Below, piece after piece: positions 16,170 through 25,001 of a stretch of DNA of 64,000 bases. Source of the DNA: Sphingomonas arenae. GTDB lineage: Bacteria > Pseudomonadota > Alphaproteobacteria > Sphingomonadales > Sphingomonadaceae. How positions within the stretch are numbered: the first letter of the stretch is position 1; the number at the start of each line of letters is the position of its first letter. The notes beneath the pieces are model-generated. The model did no database searches. It saw nothing but the letters and a program-made list of their open reading frames with translations, and was not told the DNA's origin. The translations under genes and the position numbers were made by a program. Location: contig NZ_JAFFJU010000001.1 of the NCBI RefSeq assembly GCF_016924655.1, forward strand, positions 558,001-622,000, written 5' to 3'.

Positions 16170-18782
16170 CTAGCCGAAGGTGCGCTGCCACCACCCGCGC
16201 CGGGGCGATGCACCCGGCTCGGACGGAGCGGCCGGCGCCGCGTCGTTGCTGGCCTCCGGCGCGGATGCCGCCTCGGCTGGAGCTTCCGGCGCAGGCTCCG
16301 GCGAGGATACCGCCGCCTCGTCGGGCGCGGACGCAACCGAGTCGGATGGGACGACCTCTGCCGCCGCCTTTTTGGCCCGGCTGCGGCGCTTGGGCTTCGG
16401 CGCCTCTTCCGCGGCGACGTCGGCCGGCGCTTCGGGAGCGATCTCCTCGATCGCCGGCGCAGCTGGCGCCTCGGCGGGTGCCGCGTCAGCGGTCTTCCGT
16501 GCCCGCGGACGGCGGCGAGCCTTGGGCTTCTCCTCCTCCTGCGGGACCTCGGGAGTGGCGTCCTCGGACGGGACCGGCTCCTTCATCGGAGCTTCGTCCG
16601 GTGCCGGAGGAGCGGCCTGCTCGCTGTCGGTCGACTCCGTGCTCTCGGCGCTCGGCTCGCCCTGATCGGAACCCGTGTCCCGCTCGCGCGCCCGACGACG
16701 GCCTCCACGCCGGCCACGCCGCGAACGCGGACGCTCCTCGTCGCCCTCTTCCTCCGTCTCAGGCTGTTCCGGCTGCTCGAGCTGTTCAAGCTGCTCGGGC
16801 TGTTCTTCCTGCTCGACCTCTTCGGCCTCGGCATGGCCTTCGGCCTCACCGTCGCGCCGGCGGTTGCGCCCGCCACGGCGACGGCGACGACGGCGGCGTC
16901 CACCGCGCCCATCACCCTCGTCGCGGTCGCCTCTCTGCGAGCGCTCCTCGGACTCTTCCTCGTGCTCGTCCTCGAACTCGTCTTCCTCGACCTCCGGCTC
17001 TTCCTCGTCGACGATCGGAGCAGGCAGCGGGCGGGGGCGAGCCACGGGACGCGGACCCGAACTCTCGACGCTCATCCGGGCGCCTTCGTAGCTCGGGTCG
17101 ACCAGCACCTCGACGGTAACGCCATAGCGCTCCTCGATGTCGGCCAGCTCGGCGCGCTTCTTGTTGAGGACGTAGACGGCCGCCTCGCTTCCGGCGCGCA
17201 GGCAGACCCGGTCACCGCGACCACGGCCGGCCTCGTCCTCGATCATCCGCAGCGCCTGGAGGCCCGCCGACGACGCCGTCCGCATCAGGCCCGTGCCTTC
17301 GCAATGCGGGCACGCCTTTGTCGACGCCTCGAGCACGCCGGTGCGCAGGCGCTGGCGGCTCATTTCCATTAGGCCGAAGCTGGAGATCCGACCGACCTGG
17401 ATGCGGGCACGATCGTTCTTCAGCGCCTCCTTCATCGCCTTTTCGACCTTTCGGACATGGCTGTTCTGTTCCATGTCGATGAAGTCGATAACTACCAGCC
17501 CCGCCATGTCGCGCAGGCGCAGCTGGCGGGCGATCTCGTGCGCGGCCTCAATGTTGGTGGCGTAAGCCGTCTGCTCGATATTGTGCTCGCGCGTGGAGCG
17601 GCCCGAGTTGATGTCGATCGAAACCAAGGCCTCGGTCGGATTGATCACGATATAGCCACCGCTCTTCAGCTGGACGACCGGCTGGTACATGGCATTGAGG
17701 CTGTCCTCCACGCCATATAGCTGGAACAGCGGGGTCGCCTCGCCATGCTGGCGGACACGCTTGACGTGGCTGGGCATCAGCAGCTTCATAAAGCCGCGCG
17801 CCGCCTTGTAGCCCTCATCGCCCTCGACGATCACCTCGTCGATCTCGCGGTGGTAGAGGTCGCGGATGGCCCGCTTGATGAGGTCGCTGTCGCGGTAGAT
17901 GAGCGCGGGCGCAGCGCTCTGCAGCGTCTTCTCCCGCACCTCGTCCCACAGTCGGGCGAGATAGTCGAAGTCGCGCTTGATCTCGGTCTTGGTGCGCTGG
18001 AGACCCGCGGTGCGGACGATCAGGCCCATGGTCGACGGCAGCTTCAGGTCCGCCATGATCGACTTCAGCCGCTTGCGGTCGGCGCCGTTGCTGATCTTCC
18101 GGCTGATCCCGCCGCCGTGCGACGTGTTGGGCATCAGCACGCAATAGCGGCCCGCGAGGCTGAGGTAGGTGGTCAGCGCCGCACCCTTGTTGCCGCGCTC
18201 TTCCTTGACGACCTGGACCAGCAGCACCTGCCGACGCTGGATGACGTCCTGGATCTTGTAACGGCGGCGCAGGTTCATGCGCTTGCGGCGCAGCTCGTCG
18301 GCCGCCTCGTCCGCGGATGACTTGCGGCGGCGCGGGCGGTCCTCGCCGGCCTGCTCGCCCTCGCCGTTCTCGTCGGCATCGCTCAGGTCGTCCGGCTCTT
18401 CCGGGCGGTCGTCGTCGCGGCCGTCATCCTCGTGATGACCGTCGATCGGCTCGAGGTCGTCCGCCTCGGCGCGCAGGCGCTCCTCCTCCGCCGCATGCTC
18501 CGCTTCCTCGCGGAGCAAAGCGTCACGATCCGACTTGGGGATCTGGTAATAGTCCGGGTGGATCTCGCTGAAGGCGAGAAAGCCGTGACGGTTGCCGCCA
18601 TATTCGACGAACGCCGCCTGCAGCGACGGTTCGACGCGGGTCACCTTGGCGAGATAGATGTTTCCCTTGAGCTGCTTGTGCTCAGCGGACTCGAAGTCAA
18701 ACTCCTCGATCCGGTTTCCCTTGACGACGGCGACCCGGGTCTCCTCCGGGTGGCGCGCGTCGATCAGCATGCGCATGGTCAT
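16170..18782 (-). CDS. rne: Ribonuclease E
   Basis: An 870-residue endoribonuclease, the core of the RNA degradosome. The N-terminal catalytic half has an S1 domain from about residue 36 (LKGNIYLAKVTRVEPSLQAAFVEYG). It is interrupted at about 84-165 by a strongly acidic insertion, a known feature of alphaproteobacterial RNase E. The DNase I-like catalytic core has SIDINSGRS near 388 and VVIDFIDM near 440. The zinc link is CPHCEGTG near 488. The rest is an acidic, Ala/Pro/Glu-rich scaffold with arginine-rich patches, ending in a basic, Trp-containing tail. E. coli RNase E is longer (1061). A long leader (18783 onward) may allow self-regulation. Confidence 0.95.
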   Translation of the reverse strand: MTMRMLIDARHPEETRVAVVKGNRIEEFDFESAEHKQLKGNIYLAKVTRVEPSLQAAFVEYGGNRHGFLAFSEIHPDYYQIPKSDRDALLREEAEHAAEEERLRAEADDLEPIDGHHEDDGRDDDRPEEPDDLSDADENGEGEQAGEDRPRRRKSSADEAADELRRKRMNLRRRYKIQDVIQRRQVLLVQVVKEERGNKGAALTTYLSLAGRYCVLMPNTSHGGGISRKISNGADRKRLKSIMADLKLPSTMGLIVRTAGLQRTKTEIKRDFDYLARLWDEVREKTLQSAAPALIYRDSDLIKRAIRDLYHREIDEVIVEGDEGYKAARGFMKLLMPSHVKRVRQHGEATPLFQLYGVEDSLNAMYQPVVQLKSGGYIVINPTEALVSIDINSGRSTREHNIEQTAYATNIEAAHEIARQLRLRDMAGLVVIDFIDMEQNSHVRKVEKAMKEALKNDRARIQVGRISSFGLMEMSRQRLRTGVLEASTKACPHCEGTGLMRTASSAGLQALRMIEDEAGRGRGDRVCLRAGSEAAVYVLNKKRAELADIEERYGVTVEVLVDPSYEGARMSVESSGPRPVARPRPLPAPIVDEEEPEVEEDEFEDEHEEESEERSQRGDRDEGDGRGGRRRRRRRRGGRNRRRDGEAEGHAEAEEVEQEEQPEQLEQLEQPEQPETEEEGDEERPRSRRGRRGGRRRARERDTGSDQGEPSAESTESTDSEQAAPPAPDEAPMKEPVPSEDATPEVPQEEEKPKARRRPRARKTADAAPAEAPAAPAIEEIAPEAPADVAAEEAPKPKRRSRAKKAAAEVVPSDSVASAPDEAAVSSPEPAPEAPAEAASAPEASNDAAPAAPSEPGASPRRGWWQRTFG

Positions 18783-19141
18783 TGAAATGTCTCCGAGCGC
18801 GCGGGCCCAGCGGGGCCAGGCGACGCGCGCGATCTGCGGCCATCACCGGCGCGGATGGGCCGGCTGGAATGGCGATGATGGTGGAATTCGTGTCTGCTGC
18901 CTGAGGTCCCCCGGATTCGGCGGGGGAACGCGCGCCGCTCGGCTCTGTCGAGAGCGGGATGCGGGCGTTCCTTGAACTCATGCAGCGTCAACCTGTGAAG
19001 TGCCGCGGCTGATCCCAGGACGGGAGCCGCGACGCAATCCGGCGAAACAGTTCCGCGGACGCTGCGGCGTAGCACCCCCTCGCCTCACCCGCAACAACCC
19101 GCTTCGGGTGAGGAAGTCACCTTTTCCGGCATTACCGCCCG
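18783..19141. other. Divergent region between rne and the amidase gene
   Basis: These 359 bases hold the RNase E leader on the minus strand and the amidase promoter on the plus strand. No protein-coding frame looks convincing. A 9-bp hairpin (cctcacccg 19083-19091 with cgggtgagg 19105-19113) lies close to the amidase start. I cannot fix a promoter by eye. Confidence 0.5.
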
Positions 19142-20062
19142 ATGATCCATGCTATGTGCCGCAACGGAGGGTGTGGGTTGCGCGCGTTGAACAAGAACCA
19201 ACGAAGGTCGCTGGTGACCGGCGCGGCAATCGCCGTGTGCCTGGTCGGCTTGTCAGCTTATGCCCTTCAGCAGCGAGGCGACCGGAGCCAAGCTGACGAG
19301 GTCGCGCGTGGCGCGGTCACCACGCACTTGCCCCAGGCGGTCCGCGACGTGAAGGTCATCGAGGCCCGGGTGCCCGGACGACCGCTCGTGGTCATCGATG
19401 CCGGGCACGGAGGCGACGACCCGGGCGCCCCGGGCGTGAGTGGCACGGTCGTTGAGAAGGAGATCACGCTGGCCCTCGCGCGCGAACTGCGCGACCGGCT
19501 GGCCGAAGGTGGCCGGGTGCGGGTGGCGCTGACCCGCGACGAGGACCGGACACTTGAGCTCGACACGCGCGCGGCGATCGCGCGTCGCCTCGGCACGGAC
19601 CTGTTCGTGTCCATCCACGCCGACAGCGCACCCAATCCGCTCGCCCGGGGAGCGACCGTCTATTCGGTGTCCGAGATCGCCTCCGACGCCGATGCGGCCC
19701 GGTTCGCCGCGGCCCAGAACGGATCGGGCGGACCCATGTCGAGCCTCCCCGACGGCAGCGTCCGCACCTTGCTTGCGGACCTCGCGGCGCGCGACGAAAT
19801 GGCCGAGTCCGCGAGCTTCGCCGGACGGCTGGTGACCAAGTCGGCTGGGAGAGGCGTCGAGCTGCGGCCCGAACCTCATCGCTTCGCCGCCTTCCGCGTC
19901 CTGCGCGGGGCCGAGGCCCCGGCTGTCCTGTTCGAGGCCGGCTACCTCAGCAATGCCGAAGACGAGGCGGCCCTTCGCTCTCCCGAGCAGCGGGCCCGCC
20001 TGGTCCGGGCGCTCGCGGACGCGATCGAGGCGGAACTTGCGGTGAGGCGCGCAAGGCGCTGA
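19142..20062 (+). CDS. N-acetylmuramoyl-L-alanine amidase (Amidase_3, AmiC-like)
   Basis: A 306-residue zinc amidase that cuts the bond between muramic acid and the stem peptide of peptidoglycan, usually during septum splitting. Residues 24-42 form a hydrophobic N-terminal export or anchor segment. The catalytic domain (about 80-300) has the four expected metal and catalytic residues: His89 in DAGHGG, Glu105 in VEKEITL, a His in SIHADSA near 160, and Glu in FEAGYLSN near 276. There is no AMIN or SPOR domain. A TTG at 19178, with ggagg about 8 bases upstream, is a plausible alternative start. PBP1A follows 35 bases later, so this is a cell-wall pair. Confidence 0.92.
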   Translation: MIHAMCRNGGCGLRALNKNQRRSLVTGAAIAVCLVGLSAYALQQRGDRSQADEVARGAVTTHLPQAVRDVKVIEARVPGRPLVVIDAGHGGDDPGAPGVSGTVVEKEITLALARELRDRLAEGGRVRVALTRDEDRTLELDTRAAIARRLGTDLFVSIHADSAPNPLARGATVYSVSEIASDADAARFAAAQNGSGGPMSSLPDGSVRTLLADLAARDEMAESASFAGRLVTKSAGRGVELRPEPHRFAAFRVLRGAEAPAVLFEAGYLSNAEDEAALRSPEQRARLVRALADAIEAELAVRRARR

Positions 20063-20097
20063 CGGTTAAGCTTTTCCCCGCCGCTGGGCTGGGCTAG

Positions 20098-22689
20098 ATG
20101 CGGCCGGGCATGGATGCCGTCGCTACCCCCGCCGCCCCTCGCTGGTTCGAGCTTCACCAGAGCGCCGCGTCACGCGTGCGGGGCTGGCTCGCACGCAAGT
20201 GGGTGCGCCGCCTGCTCTATCTGGTAGCGTTCGGCTACCTGCTGTTCATCGGGGTATGGGTGACCTTTGCGGCCGGGCTTCCCTCCTCGGAGAAGCTGCT
20301 GGCGTACCAGCCGCCACTGCCCACCAACGTGCGCGGCTACGACGGGCAGCCCGTCCAGACCTTCGCCCGCGAACGGCGGGTGGAACTCGACTATGACGAA
20401 TATCCGCCGGTGGTCGTCCAGGCGATCATCTCGGCCGAGGACAAGACCTTCTTCGAGCATGGCGGCATCGACTACCCGGGCCTGTTCGGCGCGGTCGGCG
20501 ACTTCGTCACCAAGAAGGCGACCGGCGGCGGCCGCGCCCGCGGCGGATCGACGATCACCCAGCAGGTCGCCAAGGCACTGCTGCAGGACGACGCTTATGC
20601 CGTCAGCCGCAAGATCCGCGAGGCGATCCTCGCCTTCCGGCTCGAGAACACGCTCAGCAAGGAGCAGATCCTCGAGCTTTATCTCAATCAGATCTTCCTC
20701 GGCCGGAACGCCTACGGAATCCAGGCCGCGGCTCGCGCCTATTTCGACAAGGACGTGACCGACCTGGCGCTGCACGAAGCGGCCTACTTGGCCGTCCTGC
20801 CCAAGGCTCCATCCAACTACGATCCCGTCCGTGCAACGCAGCGAGCGCTGGACCGGCGCAACTACGTGCTCCGGGAGATGCACAACAACGGCTACATCAC
20901 CGAGGCCCAGTGGCGAGACGCCGCCGCCCGGCCGCTCGGCACGATCCGCTACGGCAGCAACGAGAAGTTCCGCCAGCAGGGTGGTTACTTCATGGAAGAC
21001 GTCCGCCGCGAGCTGATCCGCCGCTATGGCGAGGGCACCGAAAAGGGTTCGAACGGCGTCTATGCGGGCGGCCTCTGGGTCCGCACGTCGATGGACCCCA
21101 AGATGCAGGACGCCGCGGCCGAGGCCCTGCGCGAGGGCCTGGCCCGCTTCGACGGCGGGCGCGGCTGGCGCGACCTCGGCCTCAGCGTCGATCTCGACGG
21201 CGACTGGCGCGGCGAGCTCGACCGGGCGGCGGTGGGCACTGGATTCCCCGACTGGCAGAAGGCCGTCGTGCTGAGCAAGAGCGGCGGCTCGGCCGATATC
21301 GGCTTCACCAACGGCGACACCGGCGTGCTGCCGGCCTCCGCCGCCGTTCAGCCCAAGCGCGGAACGAGCACGGCGGCGTTCAATTTCCTTCGCCCGGGCA
21401 TGGTCATCATCGTCAAGAAGACCGGCGGGAACAGCTATGCGCTGCGTTCCATCCCGGAGATCGGCGGCGGGTTTGTCGCCGAGGAGGTGCGCACGGGCCG
21501 GGTGCTGGCCATGCAGGGCGGCTTCGACGCGCGCGGGTCCAGCTACAATCGGGCCACACAGGCGCTGCGCCAGCCGGGCTCCACCTTCAAGCCGATCGTC
21601 TACGAAACTGCGCTGGAGAACGGCATGACGCCGGCCTCCATCATCCCCGACGCGCCCTTCTGCGTTTGGCAGGGCGCCGGTCTCGGCAACAAGTGCTTCC
21701 GCAACTTCGACGGCAATTACGCGGGCCCCAAGACCATGCGCTGGGGCGTGGAGCAGTCGCGCAACCTGATGACGGTCCGCGCCGCGTCGCAGACAGGCAT
21801 GCAGAAGATCGTTGACACCGCGAAGAAGCTCGGCGTCGGTGATTACCAGCCCTACCTGTCGATCGCTCTGGGTGCGGGCGACACCACCGTGCTCAAGCTC
21901 ACCAATGCTTACGCCATGCTGGCGAACCACGGCCGGGCGCTCACCCCAACCACCATCGACTACATCCAGGACCGCAATGGCAAGGTCATCTTCCGCACGG
22001 ATAATCGCTGCGAAGTGATGGAGGGTCGCTGCAACGCCCCCGACTGGGACGGCAAGGCCATGCCTCGCCCGCCCTCCCGCACCAAGCAGCTGCTGGACCC
22101 GCAGGCGAGCTTCCAGATGGTGCACATCCTGACCGGCGTGGTGGAGCGCGGGACGGCGACGGTGCTGCGCGATCTCAACCGGCCGCTGTTCGGCAAGACC
22201 GGCACGACCTCCGGCCCGACCAACGTGTGGTTCATCGGCGGCACGCCGGACGTGGTCGCTGGTGTCTATCTCGGCTACGACCAGCCCCGTTCGCTGGGCG
22301 GCGGAGCGCAGGGCGGCCGCATTGCCGCGCCGATCTTCAAGCAATTCGCGCAAGCGGCGTTCAAGGACGTGCCGCCCGTGCCATTCGTGGCTCCGCCCGG
22401 CATCCGGATGGTGAGGATCGACCGCACCAGCGGACGGCGCGTCTTCGGCACCTTCCCTGTCCGCGAGGACCCCAAGTCGCCCGTCATCTGGGAGGCGTTC
22501 AAGCCGGAAACGGAACCCCGCCGCACCATCCGCCGCGAAGAGGCGGCCGCCAACGCCGACCAGGCAGGCGAACGCCCGCGCCGGCGCGCCTCGGCCACTC
22601 GCGAACGGCCGCGTCAGTCCGCGCCCCGCCCACAATCCGATCAGCCGGCCGACAGCGACTTCTTGCAGAGGCAGGGCGGGATTTACTAG
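20098..22689 (+). CDS. mrcA: Penicillin-binding protein 1A, bifunctional peptidoglycan synthase
   Basis: An 863-residue class A PBP that polymerises lipid II and cross-links the strands. One membrane helix (about 38-60) anchors it. The GT51 glycosyltransferase domain follows with EDKTFFEHGG (catalytic Glu near 114) and GGSTITQQVAK at 149-159. The transpeptidase domain has the nucleophile in GSTFK (Ser495), SRN in EQSRNLMTV, and KTGTT at 700-704. An OB-type insertion lies between the domains, as in PBP1A. The tail is Arg/Pro-rich. The amidase just upstream is on the same strand. An alternative start at 20110 (MDAVATP) would remove four residues. Confidence 0.95.
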   Translation: MRPGMDAVATPAAPRWFELHQSAASRVRGWLARKWVRRLLYLVAFGYLLFIGVWVTFAAGLPSSEKLLAYQPPLPTNVRGYDGQPVQTFARERRVELDYDEYPPVVVQAIISAEDKTFFEHGGIDYPGLFGAVGDFVTKKATGGGRARGGSTITQQVAKALLQDDAYAVSRKIREAILAFRLENTLSKEQILELYLNQIFLGRNAYGIQAAARAYFDKDVTDLALHEAAYLAVLPKAPSNYDPVRATQRALDRRNYVLREMHNNGYITEAQWRDAAARPLGTIRYGSNEKFRQQGGYFMEDVRRELIRRYGEGTEKGSNGVYAGGLWVRTSMDPKMQDAAAEALREGLARFDGGRGWRDLGLSVDLDGDWRGELDRAAVGTGFPDWQKAVVLSKSGGSADIGFTNGDTGVLPASAAVQPKRGTSTAAFNFLRPGMVIIVKKTGGNSYALRSIPEIGGGFVAEEVRTGRVLAMQGGFDARGSSYNRATQALRQPGSTFKPIVYETALENGMTPASIIPDAPFCVWQGAGLGNKCFRNFDGNYAGPKTMRWGVEQSRNLMTVRAASQTGMQKIVDTAKKLGVGDYQPYLSIALGAGDTTVLKLTNAYAMLANHGRALTPTTIDYIQDRNGKVIFRTDNRCEVMEGRCNAPDWDGKAMPRPPSRTKQLLDPQASFQMVHILTGVVERGTATVLRDLNRPLFGKTGTTSGPTNVWFIGGTPDVVAGVYLGYDQPRSLGGGAQGGRIAAPIFKQFAQAAFKDVPPVPFVAPPGIRMVRIDRTSGRRVFGTFPVREDPKSPVIWEAFKPETEPRRTIRREEAAANADQAGERPRRRASATRERPRQSAPRPQSDQPADSDFLQRQGGIY

Positions 22690-22694
22690 GTGAC

Positions 22695-22784
22695 CGTCAC
22701 TCCCGCGCAGGCGGGAGTCCATCTCCTGAGCTTGACGCCCGCGAGACGGCCTGGAGATGGATCCCCGCCGTCGCGGGGATGACG
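22695..22784. repeat. Sphingomonad-type inverted intergenic repeat, copy 1
   Basis: Two 32-base arms (22695-22726 and 22753-22784) are inverted relative to each other with about six mismatches. They share the core cgtca-tcccgcg-ggcggga-tccatctcc, and 26 bases separate them. A related arm occurs at 49086-49117. The element fills the gap between the PBP1A and prfB genes and would form a long hairpin in the prfB leader. Confidence 0.85.
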
Positions 22785-22801
22785 AAAGAGGAAGACAACA
22801 T

Positions 22802-23929
22802 ATGCGCGCCGAAGCGCAAGCCCACGCCGACCAGATCAAGGCCGCCACCGCGCTCTTGCGCCGCTTCCTCGACTGGGATCGCGCGCTCCGGCGGCTGGAG
22901 GAACTGAACGCCAAGGTCGAGGACCCTACCCTGTGGGACGACCCCAAGGCCGCGCAGGAGGTCATGCGCGAGCGTCGCCGCCTGGAGGAAGCGATCGGCG
23001 CCACGCGCAAGCTGGAGACCGAGCTCACCGATACCGTTGAGCTGATCGAAATGGCGGAAGCCGAGGGCGACGACAGCCTGGTCGACGACGGTGTCGCCAG
23101 TCTCGCGGAACTCGCCGAGCGGGCAGAAAAGGACAAAGTCGCCGCCCTGCTCGCTGGCGAGGCCGACGCCAACAATAGCTATGTTGAGGTGAACTCCGGC
23201 GCGGGCGGCACCGAAAGCCAGGATTGGGCGGGGATGCTCCAGCGCATGTACACGCGCTGGGCCGAGCGCCATGGCATGAAGGTCGAGCTGATCGACTTTC
23301 ACGCCGGCGAGCAGGCCGGGATCAAGTCGGCGACCCTGTTGATCAAGGGCGAGAACGCCTACGGCAACCTGAAGGTGGAAAGCGGCGTCCACCGGCTTGT
23401 CCGCATCAGCCCCTACGACAGCTCCGCCCGCCGCCACACCAGCTTCGCCTCCGTCTGGGTCTATCCCGAAGTCGACGACGACATCGACATCGAGATCAAC
23501 GAGAGCGAGCTGCGCATCGACACCTATCGCGCGTCCGGCGCGGGCGGGCAGCACGTCAACACGACCGACAGCGCCGTCCGGATCACCCACATCCCGACCA
23601 ACATCGTGGTCCAGTGCCAGAACCAGCGCAGCCAGCACAAGAATCGCGCCGAAGCGATGAAGCAGCTGAAGGCCCGCCTGTACGAGGTGGAACTGCAGAA
23701 GCGGGAGGCGGAGGCGAACGCAAACGCCGCCGCCAAGACGGACATCGGCTGGGGCCACCAGATCCGCTCCTACGTGCTGCAGCCCTACCAGCTGGTGAAG
23801 GACCTCCGCACGGGCGTCACCTCCACCGCTCCGGGCGACGTGCTCGACGGCGACCTTGACCGCTTCATGGCAGCTGCACTCTCGCAGCGGGTCACGGGCG
23901 AAAAGGTCGAGGTGGAGGACGTGGACTAA
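22802..23929 (+). CDS. prfB: Peptide chain release factor 2
   Basis: A 375-residue class I release factor that reads UGA and UAA. The GGQ motif (248-250, in GAGGQHVN) places the water in the peptidyl-transferase centre. The codon-reading tripeptide is SPY at 203-205, in [13 protein letters not shown], equivalent to the SPF of E. coli RF2. The usual programmed frameshift near codon 26 is absent: the frame is continuous through [19 protein letters not shown]. The start at 22802 follows a short purine-rich stretch (gaaagaggaagac). An inverted repeat sits directly upstream. The lipoprotein methyltransferase gene starts one base after the stop. Confidence 0.95.
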   Translation: MRAEAQAHADQIKAATALLRRFLDWDRALRRLEELNAKVEDPTLWDDPKAAQEVMRERRRLEEAIGATRKLETELTDTVELIEMAEAEGDDSLVDDGVASLAELAERAEKDKVAALLAGEADANNSYVEVNSGAGGTESQDWAGMLQRMYTRWAERHGMKVELIDFHAGEQAGIKSATLLIKGENAYGNLKVESGVHRLVRISPYDSSARRHTSFASVWVYPEVDDDIDIEINESELRIDTYRASGAGGQHVNTTDSAVRITHIPTNIVVQCQNQRSQHKNRAEAMKQLKARLYEVELQKREAEANANAAAKTDIGWGHQIRSYVLQPYQLVKDLRTGVTSTAPGDVLDGDLDRFMAAALSQRVTGEKVEVEDVD

Positions 23930-23930
23930 G

Positions 23931-24632
23931 GTGAGCCGCGCCAGGTTCCTCCTTGTAGCACTGGCGGTTGCGCTTGCAGGCTGCCAGGCGCAACCGCAGC
24001 AACCCTCCTCCTTTCCGCCATCGCAACGGGTCGTCGCACCCATCGTCTCCGATTCCTACTCGACCGAAGACGTGCGCGACCGGATCGGCGAGTTCGAGCA
24101 GGTGGTCAGCCGCGCCGGAGTGAAGCCGGGCATGTGGGTCGCGGACGTCGGCGCCGGCGAAGGCTACTATACCGTCCGTCTCTCACCCGTGGTCGGCCCT
24201 CGCGGCCGCGTGCTCGCCCAAGATATCTCCGCCCCGGTGCGCGACCAGCTTGTGCAGCGGGTCCAGCGCGAGAATCTGGACAATGTCGCCGTCCAGCTCG
24301 GACTGCCGCAAGACCCAAAGCTACCACCTGCAAGCTTCGACCGCATCTTCTTGGTCCACATGTACCATGAGGTGGCGAGCCCGTACGAGTTCCTCTGGAA
24401 CCTGCGCTCAGGACTGAAGCCCGGCGCCGAAATCATCGTCGTCGACGCAGACCGGCCCATCCCGCGCCATGGCACCCCACCCACGTTGCTGGAATGCGAG
24501 TTCCGCGCCGTGGGGCTCACGCTCGACCGCTTCTCCCGGCTCCCCGGCGGCGACAGCTACTTCGCCGCGTTCCGCGCGTCCGGTCCAGCACCGGCCCCAA
24601 GTGCGATCCAGGCCTGCAAGCTCAAGGAATAG
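23931..24632 (+). CDS. SAM-dependent methyltransferase-fold lipoprotein
   Basis: A 233-residue protein that combines a lipoprotein signal (VSRARFLLVALAVALAGC, lipobox LAGC at 15-18) with a class I methyltransferase domain. Motif I is VADVGAGEGYYTVRLS near 70-85. A post-I acidic residue occurs in VLAQDIS, and DRIFLVHMYHEV corresponds to motif IV. The mature protein would sit in the periplasm, where SAM is not known to be available. It may have another activity, or the signal may act as an inner-membrane anchor. It starts one base after prfB. The GTG is the only start that gives a proper signal peptide. Confidence 0.8.
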   Translation: MSRARFLLVALAVALAGCQAQPQQPSSFPPSQRVVAPIVSDSYSTEDVRDRIGEFEQVVSRAGVKPGMWVADVGAGEGYYTVRLSPVVGPRGRVLAQDISAPVRDQLVQRVQRENLDNVAVQLGLPQDPKLPPASFDRIFLVHMYHEVASPYEFLWNLRSGLKPGAEIIVVDADRPIPRHGTPPTLLECEFRAVGLTLDRFSRLPGGDSYFAAFRASGPAPAPSAIQACKLKE

Positions 24633-24638
24633 ACGGCT

Positions 24639-25001
24639 TTAGCCGGCGTCAGCGCCGAACAGCTGTTCCAGTGCCGCACGGATCTGGTCGGCGCGATAGG
24701 GCTTTGGCAGAAGCGCCGCGCTGCCGGGCCACTCCACTCCGCCTTCCGCATATCCGGTCGCAAACAGGAAGGGGATGGAGCGCCGTTCAAGCTCCTCCGC
24801 GACGGCGTAACTGCGCTGGTCGTTCAGATTCACGTCCAGGATGGCGGCATCGATCCTTTCGGCTCGGGCAAGGTCCTGCGCGTCGTCCAGCCGAAACGCC
24901 GGACCCACCACCTCACAGCCCATGTCGGCGAGCATGTCCTCTACCGCAAAAGCGATCACCGGCTCGTCTTCGACCAGCAGGATGCGCTTGCCGGCCAGCA
25001 T
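24639..25001 (-). CDS. Single-domain response regulator (receiver)
   Basis: A 120-residue CheY-like receiver with no output domain. Phosphorylation-site residues are all present: acidic pair Glu11-Asp12, phospho-acceptor Asp56 in AAILDVNLND, Thr82 in FATGY, and Lys100 in LPKPY. The FATGY and PKPY style is typical of receivers paired with HWE/HisKA_2 kinases. Its ATG overlaps the stop of the upstream kinase gene by one base (TGATG), so the two are translated together and are very likely partners. The downstream output is not encoded here. Confidence 0.92.
   Translation of the reverse strand: MLAGKRILLVEDEPVIAFAVEDMLADMGCEVVGPAFRLDDAQDLARAERIDAAILDVNLNDQRSYAVAEELERRSIPFLFATGYAEGGVEWPGSAALLPKPYRADQIRAALEQLFGADAG

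Noticed and set aside
20170-23175. A 1001-residue antisense frame over PBP1A and prfB
   Set aside because: Both plus-strand genes have full family motifs. The antisense frame is a codon-bias effect.
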